64,000 nucleotides of DNA from Mycetocola saprophilus (GCF_000718085.1 NZ_JOEC01000002.1:62001-126000); one strand, 5' to 3'. Positions 40,816-49,487 are shown, counted from the stretch's first letter. Notes: a model not told the origin generated them from the letters alone. A program made the numbers and translations.

Positions 40816-41826
40816 ATGAAGAAACGACTCCTCGCGCCCCTGATCGCGCTGCCCGCCCTCGCACTGGTGTTGAGCGGCTGCTCCACCTCCCCGGGAAGCG
40901 CAGACTCCAGTGGTGATTCCACCGCCCCGATCTCGATCGTGGCCAGCACGAGCGTCTACGGCTCGATCGCCTCGGAGATTGTCGGCGATCACGGCACCGT
41001 CACCAGCCTGATCAGCTCGGTCGCGCAGGATCCGCACAGCTATGAGGCCACCGCGCAGGACACCCTGGCGGTTTCCAAGGCCGACGTGGTCATCAAAAAC
41101 GGTGGCGGATACGACGACTTTATGAACACCATCCTCGACGCCAATAAGGGCACCGCCCCCAAGGTGGTCGACGCCGCCGAGGCCTCCGGTCTGCTGCCCG
41201 GCCACGCCGCGCACAACCACGATCACGACGATGAGACCGCCAAGGTCGACGACTCCTCCAAGGAGGCCGGCAAGGATCACGACGTGCACAACCACGTCGA
41301 GGGCTTCAACGAGCACGTCTGGTACAGCTTCGAGGGTGTCAAGAACGTCGCCCACGACCTCGCCCACGTGCTGGGTGACGCCCGTCCCGCCGAGGCCGAC
41401 GCCTTCCACAAGAACTACGAGAAGTTCGTGGGCCAGCTCGATGAGCTGACCAAGAGTGCCGAGGCGCTGAAGCCCGAGCTCGAGGGCAAGAACGCGGCGA
41501 TCACCGAGCCGGTACCGATGTACCTGCTGGATTCCGTGGGCCTGAACAACGTGACCCCATCCGAGTACAGCGAGGCCGTCGAGGAGGGGACCGACGTCTC
41601 CCCCGCGGTCATGCAGGCCACCCTCAAGGCCGTCGGTGCGGGCGATGTCCTCCTCCTCGCCTACAATGATCAGACCAGTGGCCCCGAGACCGAGCAGGTC
41701 CGCAAGGCCGCCGAGGCAGCGGGCGTCAAGGTGGTCGACTTCACCGAGACCCTGCCGGATAAGAAGGATTACGTGAGCTGGATGCAGGACAACATCAACA
41801 ACCTCGCAAAGGTCGTCGGTAAGTGA
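40816..41826 (+). CDS. znuA: Zinc-binding lipoprotein of ABC transporter
   Basis: 336 residues from ATG at 40816; an upstream in-frame ATG lies before the operator and is rejected. Lipobox LSGC. Cluster-9 metal-binding protein: IVASTSVYGSIASEIVGD, SVAQDPHSYEATAQD with first ligand His, and a His/Asp-rich loop HAAHNHDHDDE to HDVHNHVEGFNEHVWY typical for zinc. Ends with EQVRKAAEAAGVKVVDFTET. It collects Zn(II) for ZnuBC. Stop overlaps znuC (GTGA). Confidence 0.93.
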   Translation: MKKRLLAPLIALPALALVLSGCSTSPGSADSSGDSTAPISIVASTSVYGSIASEIVGDHGTVTSLISSVAQDPHSYEATAQDTLAVSKADVVIKNGGGYDDFMNTILDANKGTAPKVVDAAEASGLLPGHAAHNHDHDDETAKVDDSSKEAGKDHDVHNHVEGFNEHVWYSFEGVKNVAHDLAHVLGDARPAEADAFHKNYEKFVGQLDELTKSAEALKPELEGKNAAITEPVPMYLLDSVGLNNVTPSEYSEAVEEGTDVSPAVMQATLKAVGAGDVLLLAYNDQTSGPETEQVRKAAEAAGVKVVDFTETLPDKKDYVSWMQDNINNLAKVVGK

Positions 41827-42680
41827 CGGCCGCACCGGGCGCACCCGCGGCCGAGCATGAACACGGCCACCCGGGTGCCCCGGTGCTCAGTCTGCGGGGT
41901 GCGCGCCTCGGCTTCGGCGGGCGCACCCTGTGGGACGACCTCTCCCTGGACGTGTGCCGGGGGGAGTTTCTCGCGGTTCTGGGGCCCAACGGCTCCGGTA
42001 AGTCCAGCCTGCTGCGCACGATCCTCGGTCAGCAGGAGCTGACCGCCGGCGAGATCAACTTCGGCGGTGAGCCCGTGCGTCGCGGCGATCGTCGCATCGG
42101 TTACATCCCGCAGCAGAAGATGATTCCCGCCGGGACCCCGATGCGCGCCCGCGACCTGGTGGCCCTGGGCGTGAACGGGCACCGTTTTGGACTGCCCCTC
42201 CCCCGTCGCGGCGAGCGTGAGCGCGTGGATGAGCTGCTGGAATCGGTGGGCGCGACCCACTTCGCGAACGCCCCGGTGGGCACCCTGTCCGGTGGCGAGC
42301 AGCAGCGACTGCGGGTTGGCCAGGCCCTTGCCGGCGATCCCGACCTGCTGCTGTGTGATGAGCCGCTGCTGAGCCTCGACCTCAACCATCAGCGTGAGGT
42401 GTCCGAGCTGATCGACCGCCGCCGGCGCAGCCACGGTACCCCGGTCGTGTTTGTGACCCACGACGTGAACCCGGTCTTGGGCATGGTCGACCGCATTCTC
42501 TACCTCGCCGGCGGCCGCTTCCGCGAGGGCACCCCGGACGAGGTCCTGCGCAGCGACGTGCTGAGCGACCTGTACCAGACCCCGGTGGAGGTGTTCCGCT
42601 CGCACGGCCGCATCGTGGTGATGGGCCTGCCGGACACCCACGATCACCACCCCCACAACGAAACCCCCGAGGCATCCTGA
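41823..42680 (+). CDS. znuC: Zinc ABC transporter ATP-binding protein
   Basis: 285 residues from GTG at 41823. Walker A GPNGSGKSSLLRTIL near residue 57, signature LSGGEQQRLRVGQALA, Walker B LLLCDEPLLSLD, switch region VFVTHDVNPV. His-rich stretches at both ends (AEHEHGHPGA and DTHDHHPHNE) may bind zinc. The order SBP-ATPase-permease matches ZnuACB. Overlaps neighbours at both ends. Confidence 0.94.
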   Translation: MTAAPGAPAAEHEHGHPGAPVLSLRGARLGFGGRTLWDDLSLDVCRGEFLAVLGPNGSGKSSLLRTILGQQELTAGEINFGGEPVRRGDRRIGYIPQQKMIPAGTPMRARDLVALGVNGHRFGLPLPRRGERERVDELLESVGATHFANAPVGTLSGGEQQRLRVGQALAGDPDLLLCDEPLLSLDLNHQREVSELIDRRRRSHGTPVVFVTHDVNPVLGMVDRILYLAGGRFREGTPDEVLRSDVLSDLYQTPVEVFRSHGRIVVMGLPDTHDHHPHNETPEAS

Positions 42681-43609
42681 TGACCACCGCGCTCGCTCCC
42701 CTGATCCTGACCGCCGCTGCCGGCGGCGGGGATGACCTCTGGTCGCGGATGTTCTCGTTTGCCAACTACGGCGAACTCCTCCAGCTGGTGCAGAACTCGG
42801 TGATCGCCGGTGCCGTGCTCGGCATCGTGGGCGGCCTGATCGGCGTCTTTGTGATGCAGCGCGACATGGCCTTCGCCGTGCACGGCATCAGCGAGCTCTC
42901 CTTTGCCGGGGCCGCCGCCGCGCTGCTGCTCGGCGTGAACGTGGTCGCCGGATCGCTGGTGGGTTCGCTGATTGCCGCGGTAATTATCGGTGTACTGGGA
43001 TCAAAGGCTCGGGATCGTAACTCGATTATCGGCGTGCTGATGCCGTTTGGTCTGGGCCTGGGAATCCTGTTCCTCGCCCTGTACCAGGGGCGCACGGCCA
43101 ATAAGTTTGGCCTGCTGACCGGGCAGATCGTCTCGGTGGATGATCCGCAGCTAATCTGGCTGATCGTGATCAGCATCGTGGTCCTGCTGGGCCTCGGCAT
43201 CATGTGGCGGCCGCTGAGCTTCGATTCGCTGGATGCCGATGTGGCCTCGGCTCGCGGCGTCCCCACCCGCGCGGTGTCGCTGACCTTCATGCTGCTGCTG
43301 GGCCTGATGGTTGCGGTCTCGGTGCAGATCATCGGCGCGCTGCTGGTGCTGGCGCTGCTGGTAACCCCGGCCGCGGCGGCCATGCGGGTGTCCGCATCGC
43401 CCATTCTGGTGCCCATTTTGAGCATGCTGTTTGGCTTTGTCTCGGCCGTAGGGGGTATCCTGCTGGCACTGGGTGGTTCGCTTCCCATCAGCCCGTACAT
43501 CACCACGATCTCGTTTGCGATCTACCTGGTGTGCCGTCTGATCGAGGCGCGCCGCACCAAGACGCGGTCGTTTCGCCCATCCGGCGAGACCGTCGCAGTG
43601 GCGGCCTAA
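42680..43609 (+). CDS. znuB: Zinc ABC transporter permease
   Basis: 309 residues; start overlaps the znuC stop by one base (TGATG). About eight membrane spans of the ABC-3 metal permease family: LIGVFVMQRDMAFAVHGISELSFAGAAAALLLG (in parts), GVLMPFGLGLGILFLALYQG, and LLVLALLVTPAAAAMRVS. It forms the channel for zinc import. Confidence 0.95.
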   Translation: MTTALAPLILTAAAGGGDDLWSRMFSFANYGELLQLVQNSVIAGAVLGIVGGLIGVFVMQRDMAFAVHGISELSFAGAAAALLLGVNVVAGSLVGSLIAAVIIGVLGSKARDRNSIIGVLMPFGLGLGILFLALYQGRTANKFGLLTGQIVSVDDPQLIWLIVISIVVLLGLGIMWRPLSFDSLDADVASARGVPTRAVSLTFMLLLGLMVAVSVQIIGALLVLALLVTPAAAAMRVSASPILVPILSMLFGFVSAVGGILLALGGSLPISPYITTISFAIYLVCRLIEARRTKTRSFRPSGETVAVAA

Positions 43610-43658
43610 CGCGGCCGCCCACGAGCGCCCAACCGGGCGGAAAGAGTAGGGGTGCATC

Positions 43659-44063
43659 ATGGCAGTTCGGCGTAATACCTGGCAGCGTGAGGCCGTTCGT
43701 GAGGCGCTGGAGCGCTCCGAGGGCTTCATCAGCGCGCAGGCGCTGCACACCGAGCTGCACCGCACCGGCTCCCCCATCGGCCTGGCCACCGTCTACCGCG
43801 CCCTGGCCGATCTCTCGACCGAGGGCGAGGCCGACTCGCTGCAGTCCCCCGAGGGTGAGGCCATCTACCGCTCCTGTGCGACGATGGATCACCACCACCA
43901 CCTGATCTGCCGTCAGTGCGGCACCACCGCCGAGATCGAGGCCACCGAGGTCGAGGCCTGGGCCTCCCGGGTTGCCGCCGAGCACGGCTTCACCGAGGCC
44001 CGCCACGTGGTCGACATCTTCGGGCTGTGCGCCGACTGCACCGCGGCGGCCGCCCGCGCCTAG
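43659..44063 (+). CDS. zur: Fur-family zinc-uptake regulator (Zur)
   Basis: 134 residues. Winged helix: TWQREAVREALERSEGFISAQALH and IGLATVYRALADLSTEGEAD. Metal sites: His-rich HHHHLICRQCG and the C-terminal CADC, giving the two CxxC pairs of structural zinc. It lies 49 nt after znuB in the same direction and most likely represses the znu operon through the palindrome at 40781-40814. Fur-type iron sensing is excluded only by context. Confidence 0.92.
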   Translation: MAVRRNTWQREAVREALERSEGFISAQALHTELHRTGSPIGLATVYRALADLSTEGEADSLQSPEGEAIYRSCATMDHHHHLICRQCGTTAEIEATEVEAWASRVAAEHGFTEARHVVDIFGLCADCTAAAARA

Positions 44064-44090
44064 TCGCACACCAACTGCCTAGTCTCACAA

Positions 44091-44137
44091 CAACTCAGGG
44101 GCACCCGGCCACATGGCCGGGTGCCCCTGAGCTGTTG
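44091..44137 (+). terminator. Strong terminator after zur
   Basis: CTCAGGGGCACCCGGCC pairs perfectly with its reverse complement around ACAT; flanking CAA/TTG extend it. Confidence 0.9.
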
Positions 44138-44301
44138 GGTGAGGATCGGGTCGGAGTTGTCTCTGAGGAAACACGCTCCGGAACGGGCTGTCGCATCGAC
44201 ACCGGGAAAATCGGATTATTGCCCCAAATTCGCCCCCCGGACGAGGGACAAACTCACGGCGTTTTCCCGGGCGCGGCGGGCCGGTTTTGGCCCGTTTATG
44301 G

Positions 44302-44913
44302 CTAGTTGGTGACGGCCGGGATGCCCGCGCGGACGGCGTCGATCTGTCCGACGGTGGTGGCCAGGGCAATGTCGAAGACGTCGATGGTTGCCGCGCGGTC
44401 GCCGCTAATCAGGTAGCCGAACTGCGTGCCAAAGAGACAGTTGGTGATGTGCAGGGCGAGGCGGGCCACCTCGGTCTCGGGCACGTCCTGGCGACGCAGC
44501 CAGGCCGCGAAGAGTTCGTTCCACACCGCATAGGAATCGGTGATGCGGGTGCCGATGTCCGGATCGATGCTCTCGAGGGATCCGGCCTCGAACTGCAGGC
44601 GAATCCCGGGGAGGTGGCGCGGCTCGAGGGAGGTGATAAACGCCTCGCGCATCCAGGCCAGCATCTCCTCGCGGTTCAGGGACTCCACGTCCACGCCCTC
44701 GAGTGCTTCGCGGCGCATGCGCACGCTCTCATCGAGGATGGCGTCAATCAGATCCCGGCGTGAACCAAAGTGGTACACCAAGACATACGTGCTTACCCCC
44801 AGTGCGCCAGCGAGGCTGCGAAAGGTGACACGAGACAGCGACGAGGTCGCAACGTGCTCCAGAATCTGACTGAGCAGTTCCGGGCGACGATTGGGATTTG
44901 CTGGACGGCCCAC
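44302..44913 (-). CDS. TetR-family regulator (left member of divergent pair)
   Basis: 203 residues from GTG at 44913 with GGAAGGGGA upstream. The N-terminal DNA-binding helices read VTFRSLAGALGVSTYVLVYHFGSRRDLIDAIL. The ligand domain is alpha-helical with no recognised specificity. It faces a paralogous TetR gene 180 bp away; the two share the pattern LGVSTxxLVYHFGxRxxL. A weak CGGGCC/GGCCCG hairpin follows its stop. Confidence 0.9.
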   Translation of the reverse strand: MGRPANPNRRPELLSQILEHVATSSLSRVTFRSLAGALGVSTYVLVYHFGSRRDLIDAILDESVRMRREALEGVDVESLNREEMLAWMREAFITSLEPRHLPGIRLQFEAGSLESIDPDIGTRITDSYAVWNELFAAWLRRQDVPETEVARLALHITNCLFGTQFGYLISGDRAATIDVFDIALATTVGQIDAVRAGIPAVTN

Positions 44914-44975
44914 GCGGTCCCCTTCCTAGATAACAATCGGAAGAATAACACCTAGTGTGCGACACATCAGCGTTC

Positions 44976-45016
44976 GTTCTCCTGAACTCACAGCCGGTTT
45001 TCAGAACAAGTGTTCT
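44976..45016. promoter_or_regulatory. Inverted repeats between divergent TetR genes
   Basis: GTTC-TCCT-GAAC at 44976-44987 and a perfect AGAACA-AG-TGTTCT at 45003-45016 share the GTTC/GAAC core. They lie between the two TetR genes and are likely operator sites. Confidence 0.6.
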
Positions 45017-45092
45017 TACAATGAGGCGCCGCGGAATCAGCCGCGACCGAGAACGCACCGCAGCGGACTCGGAATGTTGTTTGGGGGAAAAC

Positions 45093-45698
45093 ATGGCTAG
45101 GACCGGAAATCCGGAAAGAAAAACAGAATTATTGGATCAGATCCTCGAGTTCCTCGTGGATGTGCCGCTCGCGCAGGCCTCATTCCGTGCGCTCGCGGAT
45201 GCACTCGGGGTGAGCACCTTCGCGCTGGTGTACCACTTCGGAAATCGTGAGCAGCTCGACCAGGAGATTCTGGGCGTGGTGCGTGACCGCCAGGTTCTGA
45301 TGCTGGGGGGCATCAAACCCGGCAATCTCAGCGCCGAGGATCTCGTGGAAGCCGGGGTGCTCGCCTGGCAGGAGTCCCTGTCGCGTCGGGGCCTACTCGC
45401 CGGAAGGCTCTCGTTTGAGGCGGGGGTGACCGAACGCCTGCACTATCCCGCGGGTGATGGCATTCTTGCCGCCGCGCACAGTGACTGGGTGCGAGCACTC
45501 TTTGACTGGGCGATCGAGCACGGTGCCACCGAGGAGTCCGCGGAGTCCGAGGCCGAGTTGCTGGTCGCGGTGCTCTCCGGGCTGCGCTACCGACTCCACC
45601 TCTACGGGCCCGAAGCGGTTCCGATCACCCGGGTGGAGACCGCGTTTCGACGGTTTGTGGAGCTCGTGACCCATCCCGTACCGGCGATCGCGCACTAG
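45093..45698 (+). CDS. TetR-family regulator (right member of divergent pair)
   Basis: 201 residues from ATG at 45093 with GGGGGAAA upstream; the open frame extends 46 codons further through the promoter region and is rejected. DNA-binding region: [32 protein letters not shown]. The C-terminal ligand domain differs from its paralogue. The pair probably arose by duplication and inversion and may recognise related operators. Confidence 0.9.
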   Translation: MARTGNPERKTELLDQILEFLVDVPLAQASFRALADALGVSTFALVYHFGNREQLDQEILGVVRDRQVLMLGGIKPGNLSAEDLVEAGVLAWQESLSRRGLLAGRLSFEAGVTERLHYPAGDGILAAAHSDWVRALFDWAIEHGATEESAESEAELLVAVLSGLRYRLHLYGPEAVPITRVETAFRRFVELVTHPVPAIAH

Positions 45699-45966
45699 GG
45701 TCGTTCCCCTCTATAGGGAGGGTTGTCCTCTATCTATAGGCGAACGATCCGCTCGCGCTCATCTCGGATCGTGGGAACCCACGGTGTTCCTGCGATCCGA
45801 GATGGTTTGCCGGGAGTGTCGTTATGAGATAAGCTTGACCCTTGGCCGGACGGACTCCCCCGTCTGGATCGTACGAAAACCTCGCTCTCTCGGGTGCGAG
45901 TCACTTCGTGCCGACAAGAGATCTTGGGCGAAACCATCGGTTTCGCGGTATTCAAGGAGAATCACA
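45699..45966 (+). other. Leader and promoter region of rpmB operon
   Basis: 268 nt. A CCTC-TATAGG-GAGG element near 45708 is followed by CTATCTATAGG. A 45-nt hairpin (45760-45804) has a perfect 12-bp stem CATCTCGGATCG/CGATCCGAGATG and an inner GGAAC/GTTCC. A promoter TTTGCC (45806-45811) and TAAGCT (45830-45835) follows. The leader carries a CGAAACC/GGTTTCG hairpin (45929-45945) just before AAGGAG. Confidence 0.6.
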
Positions 45967-46203
45967 ATGGCATCAGTGTGCCAGGTGACCGGCGCCGTTC
46001 CCGGCTTCGGACACAACATTTCACACTCGCACCGTCGCACCAAGCGTCGGTTTGACCCCAACGTTCAGAAGAAGACGTACTACGTACCCTCGCTTCGCCG
46101 TAACGTTACCCTGACCCTGAGCGCCAAGGGCATCAAGGTTATCGACGCTCGTGGCATCGAGTCCGTCGTCAAGGACATCCTGGCTCGTGGAGGCAAGATT
46201 TAA
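45967..46203 (+). CDS. rpmB: 50S ribosomal protein L28, zinc-free form
   Basis: 78 residues from ATG at 45967 with AAGGAG upstream. [26 protein letters not shown] is the L28 core. The paired CxxC zinc motifs of the C-plus form are missing (single Cys), so this is the C-minus type. First gene of rpmB-rpmG-rpsN. C-minus ribosomal paralogues are often under Zur control in actinobacteria, but no Zur palindrome like that of znuA was found here. Confidence 0.95.
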   Translation: MASVCQVTGAVPGFGHNISHSHRRTKRRFDPNVQKKTYYVPSLRRNVTLTLSAKGIKVIDARGIESVVKDILARGGKI

Positions 46204-46205
46204 TC

Positions 46206-46373
46206 ATGGCTAAGCACCAGGACGTACGTCCCATCATCAAGCTCCGTTCCACCGCGGGCACCGGTTACACCTACGTAACCCGCAAGAACCGCCGGAACAA
46301 CCCCGACCGTATCGTGCTGAAGAAGTACGACCCCGTAGTGCGTAAGCACGTTGAATTCCGAGAGGAGCGCTAA
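46206..46373 (+). CDS. rpmG: 50S ribosomal protein L33, zinc-free form
   Basis: 55 residues, ATG at 46206, two bases after rpmB. Sequence [20 protein letters not shown] and [20 protein letters not shown] matches L33. No cysteines, so C-minus form. It ends 2 nt before rpsN. Confidence 0.95.
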   Translation: MAKHQDVRPIIKLRSTAGTGYTYVTRKNRRNNPDRIVLKKYDPVVRKHVEFREER

Positions 46374-46375
46374 AC

Positions 46376-46681
46376 ATGGCTAAGAAGAGCATGATCGCCA
46401 AGAACGAACAGCGCAAGGTCATCGTCGAGCGCTACGCTGAGAAGCGTCTCGAGCTGAAGAAGGCTCTGGTTAACCCCGAGTCGACCCCCGCCGAGCGCGA
46501 AGCCGCTCGTCTGGGCCTGCAGAAGCTGCCCCGCAACGCTTCGCCGGTGCGCGTGCGCAACCGCGACGCCGTTGACGGACGCCCCCGGGGTATCCTCACC
46601 AAGTTCGGTGTCTCCCGTGTGCGCTTCCGCGACATGGCTCACCGCGGTGAGCTGCCGGGTATCACCAAGTCGAGCTGGTAG
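46376..46681 (+). CDS. rpsN: 30S ribosomal protein S14, zinc-free long form
   Basis: 101 residues, the long C-minus S14 without the CxxC-x12-CxxC zinc motif of type Z. The C-terminus [27 protein letters not shown] is diagnostic. It shares a transcript with rpmB and rpmG. Confidence 0.96.
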   Translation: MAKKSMIAKNEQRKVIVERYAEKRLELKKALVNPESTPAEREAARLGLQKLPRNASPVRVRNRDAVDGRPRGILTKFGVSRVRFRDMAHRGELPGITKSSW

Positions 46682-46718
46682 GTCTTCCTCCCACTCACCA
46701 CACGGTGAAACACTTGCT

Positions 46719-46750
46719 CTCAGGGCGTCCGCTTCGGCGGGCGCCCTGAG
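46719..46750 (+). terminator. Terminator after rpsN
   Basis: CTCAGGGCG pairs with CGCCCTGAG, with an inner CCGC/GCGG stem; 37 nt after the stop. Confidence 0.82.
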
Positions 46751-46840
46751 GCGTTTAACCCCACAAAACCGGCCGCAGACTGTGAACAAAATCAAAGAAT
46801 CCGGCGACACGCGGACAATTTCGGCCGGAACCGCGGAAAT

Positions 46841-46872
46841 ATCCGCGAAAACATGCGGATTTCTGGTACATT
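46841..46872 (+). promoter_or_regulatory. HU promoter region with inverted repeat
   Basis: ATCCGC-GAAAACAT-GCGGAT (46841-46860) is followed by TACATT (46867-46872), a likely -10 box of hup. The repeat overlaps the expected -35 position and may be an operator. Confidence 0.45.
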
Positions 46873-46962
46873 CAAGGCGGTCCTCGTGGACCAACTACGA
46901 ACTCAGGCGAGCTCGTGGAACGTACCAGTTACAGACTGCAAGAAAGTCCGAGGAGGACACTC

Positions 46963-47250
46963 ATGGCTGATAAGACTCTTAACAAGACCGAGCTCGTTGC
47001 GAAGATCGCTTCCGAGTCCGGCCAGAGCCAGGCTGCTGTCGGCGGCGTGCTCGATGCCCTGTTCAACGTTCTGGCCGAGTCGGTTGCAAACGACGTTAAG
47101 GTCACCATCCCGGGTTGGCTCGCTGTAGAGCGCACCGCACGTGCAGCTCGCACCGGCCGCAACCCGCAGACCGGTGCCGAGATCCAGATTCCGGCCGGTC
47201 ACTCGGTCAAGGTTTCGGCTGGTTCGAAGCTGAAGGCTGCCGCCAAGTAG
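46963..47250 (+). CDS. hup: HU-family DNA-binding protein
   Basis: 95 residues from ATG at 46963 with GAGGAGG upstream. LNKTELVAKIASESGQSQAAV and the arm signature ARTGRNPQTGAEIQIPA are typical of HU. It is the short form without the Lys-rich tail of mycobacterial HupB. It compacts DNA. Its 3' end and terminator are duplicated downstream. Confidence 0.96.
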   Translation: MADKTLNKTELVAKIASESGQSQAAVGGVLDALFNVLAESVANDVKVTIPGWLAVERTARAARTGRNPQTGAEIQIPAGHSVKVSAGSKLKAAAK

Positions 47251-47270
47251 TCTCAGCCAAACGGCTTCAA

Positions 47271-47300
47271 GAGGGACGGTTCTTCGGAACCGTCCCTTTT
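47271..47300 (+). terminator. First hup terminator
   Basis: AGGGACGGTTC pairs with GAACCGTCCCT around TTCG-like loop, followed by TTTT. Confidence 0.92.
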
Positions 47301-47378
47301 GCGTTGCTCGGGTTCGGCTGGTTCGAAGACGGTGTTGGTGGGCTAGCCGCCACGCTGTCTCAGCCAAACGGCTTCAAG

Positions 47379-47407
47379 AGGGACGGTTCTTCGGAATCGT
47401 CCCTTTT
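47379..47407 (+). terminator. Second, duplicated terminator
   Basis: Same hairpin as the first with one change in the stem (GATTC for GGTTC on one side), followed by TTTT. Confidence 0.88.
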
Positions 47408-47456
47408 GCGTTGCCGGCCGCCCGCCGCGTGAGTTTTAAGGGAGCGTGTACTCGCG

Positions 47457-47462
47457 TAGGCT
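47457..47462 (+). promoter_or_regulatory. -10 box of leaderless CopD-CtaG transcript
   Basis: TAGGCT ends 6 nt before GTG at 47469. Confidence 0.6.
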
Positions 47463-47468
47463 GGGACG

Positions 47469-49439
47469 GTGTCACGAGTAACCCGAATAGTCGCCCCCTC
47501 AGTACTTTTGCTGATCGCCCTGATCGCCCTGTTTGGCGCGCTCGCGATCGGTGGGGGTGCCCAGGCGCAGCAGCTCAGCGACCCCGGTGCCACCGTGCGC
47601 TACGGCCTGCCGATCGCCAAGATGATCGTGAACATCACCGCCGCCGGCATGATCGGTGCGCTCACCCTGGTGCTTTTTGCCCTGACCCCGCAGCGCCGCG
47701 AGTACGGCGCGGCCCTCGACGTGGCCTCGGCCAGCGCGGCCCTGTTCACCGTCGCCTCGGGGGCTACCGGTGTGCTCACCTTCCTCAACGTCACCGGCAC
47801 CAAGTTTGAACTCACCCAGGAATTCGGATCCAAGATCGGTGTCTTCTTCACCGATGTGGATGCCGGCCGTGCCTGGCTGATCACCACGCTGATCGCCGCC
47901 GCCGTGACCGTGCTGTGCTTCTCGGTCCGCGGGCAAACCCTCGTGTTCTTTGTCGGCGTCCTCGCCGCTTTCTCCCTGCTCCCGATGGCGCAGCAGGGCC
48001 ACGCCGCCGGAACCTCCGGCCACGGGCAGGCGGTCACGGCCCTCGGCCTGCACCTCCTGTTTGCCGGCATCTGGTTGGGTGGGCTGCTCACCCTGGTGTT
48101 CATCCGGTCGCATCTGGAACGTGGGCGGCTCCCCGTGGTCCTCGCCCGGTACTCCACCCTGGCGCTGGTGTGCTTCGTGGTGGTCGCCATTTCCGGCTAT
48201 GCCAGCGCGGCCCTGCGGGTCGGGTCCCTCGAGCAGCTCCTCACGCCCTACGGGCTTCTGGTGGTCCTCAAGGGACTCTCGCTGGTGGTCCTGGGCCTGT
48301 TCGGGGCAACGTATCGCCTGCGGATGATCGACCGGCTGGAAAAGCGCGGCAAGAACTCGACGTTCTGGTGGATCGTGGTGGCCGAGCTGGCGTTCATGGG
48401 CATCGCCTCCGGTGTCGCCGCGGCCCTCGGGCGCACCGCCACCCCGGTCCTGGAGGACACCTCCCCGACCCGCACCCCGGCCGAGCTGCTCACCGGCGAT
48501 AAGCTCCCGCCCGAGCTGACCCCCTGGCGCCTGTTCACGCTGTGGGAGATCGACCTGATCTGGCTGCTGGTGGGTGCGTTTGGCATCTTCTTCTACCTCG
48601 CCGGGATGTATCGCCTGCACAAGCGCGGCGATAAGTGGCCCTGGCTGCGCGCGGTGTCCTGGATTGCCGGGTTGCTGCTGCTGATGTGGATCACCAGCGG
48701 CGGCATCAACGTCTACCAGCGCTTCCTCTTCTCAACCCACATGATGGGCCATATGGCGCTCACCATGGCCGTCCCGGTACTCCTGGTGCCCGGGGCGCCG
48801 GTGACTTTGGCGATGCGCGCCATTCGCAAGCGGCAGGACGGTTCTCGCGGTGCCCGCGAGTGGATCCTCACCGCCGTACACTCGCGCTTTGCCACGATCA
48901 TCACCAACCCGGTGGTGACCGCCGTGCTCTTCGCCGGATCGCTCTGGGTGTTCTACTACACCGAGATCTTCCGCTGGTCGATGGTGGATCACATCGGGCA
49001 CGAGTGGATGATCATCCACTTCGTCATCACCGGGTACCTGTTTGTGCAGTCACTGATCGGGATCGACCCGGTTCCACACCGCCTGGCCTACCCGATGCGC
49101 CTGATCCTGCTGATCGCCACCATGGCGTTCCACGCGTTCTTCGGGCTGGCTATCATGTCCAATACCGGACTGTTTGTGGCCGACTGGTTTGGGGCCACCG
49201 GGCGCACCTGGGGCGATCCGCCGATGGATGATCAGCGGGTCGGTGGCGGCATCACCTGGAGTATCGGCGAGATTCCCACGGTGGCCCTGGCAATCGCCGT
49301 GGCCATCCAGTGGAGCCGCAACGATGTGAAGGAACAGCGGCGCTCGGACCGCCGGGCCGACCGCTCCGGGGACGCCGAACTCAAGGCCTACAACGCGCGC
49401 CTGGCCAAGATGGCCGAACGCGAGGACGCCGGGAAATAG
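47469..49439 (+). CDS. CopD copper-resistance / CtaG cytochrome oxidase assembly fusion protein
   Basis: 656 residues from GTG at 47469. The N-terminal half has the CopD-type membrane domain with GHAAGTSGHGQAVTALGLHLLFAGIWLGGL and related His residues (quoted in parts). The C-terminal half is the CtaG/caa3 assembly domain, with the HMMGHMALTMAVPVLLVPGAPV and IGHEWMIIHFVITGYLF His motifs. About 14 membrane spans. The fusion is common in actinobacteria and is thought to deliver copper to cytochrome c oxidase. A terminator lies 12 nt after the stop. Confidence 0.93.
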   Translation: MSRVTRIVAPSVLLLIALIALFGALAIGGGAQAQQLSDPGATVRYGLPIAKMIVNITAAGMIGALTLVLFALTPQRREYGAALDVASASAALFTVASGATGVLTFLNVTGTKFELTQEFGSKIGVFFTDVDAGRAWLITTLIAAAVTVLCFSVRGQTLVFFVGVLAAFSLLPMAQQGHAAGTSGHGQAVTALGLHLLFAGIWLGGLLTLVFIRSHLERGRLPVVLARYSTLALVCFVVVAISGYASAALRVGSLEQLLTPYGLLVVLKGLSLVVLGLFGATYRLRMIDRLEKRGKNSTFWWIVVAELAFMGIASGVAAALGRTATPVLEDTSPTRTPAELLTGDKLPPELTPWRLFTLWEIDLIWLLVGAFGIFFYLAGMYRLHKRGDKWPWLRAVSWIAGLLLLMWITSGGINVYQRFLFSTHMMGHMALTMAVPVLLVPGAPVTLAMRAIRKRQDGSRGAREWILTAVHSRFATIITNPVVTAVLFAGSLWVFYYTEIFRWSMVDHIGHEWMIIHFVITGYLFVQSLIGIDPVPHRLAYPMRLILLIATMAFHAFFGLAIMSNTGLFVADWFGATGRTWGDPPMDDQRVGGGITWSIGEIPTVALAIAVAIQWSRNDVKEQRRSDRRADRSGDAELKAYNARLAKMAEREDAGK

Positions 49440-49451
49440 CCCCCAGCGCAG

Positions 49452-49484
49452 AACGCCCGGCCCCACTGGGGGACGGGCGTTTTG
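49452..49484. terminator. Bidirectional terminator after CopD-CtaG
   Basis: AACGCCCG pairs with CGGGCGTT with further pairing of CCCC/GGGG inside; followed by TTGG on the plus strand. It serves both CopD-CtaG and the convergent small gene. Confidence 0.8.
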
Positions 49485-49487
49485 GCG

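Larger units (their letters stand above)
47213..47413 (+). repeat. Tandem duplication of hup 3' end and terminator
   Basis: Copy 1 (47213-47306) and copy 2 (47312-47413) share TTCGGCTGGTTCGAAG and then about 57 nearly identical bases from TCTCAGCCAAACGG through the terminator to GCGTTG. The middle of copy 2 has diverged, which removes the hup stop context. The two terminators differ by one base. Confidence 0.85.
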
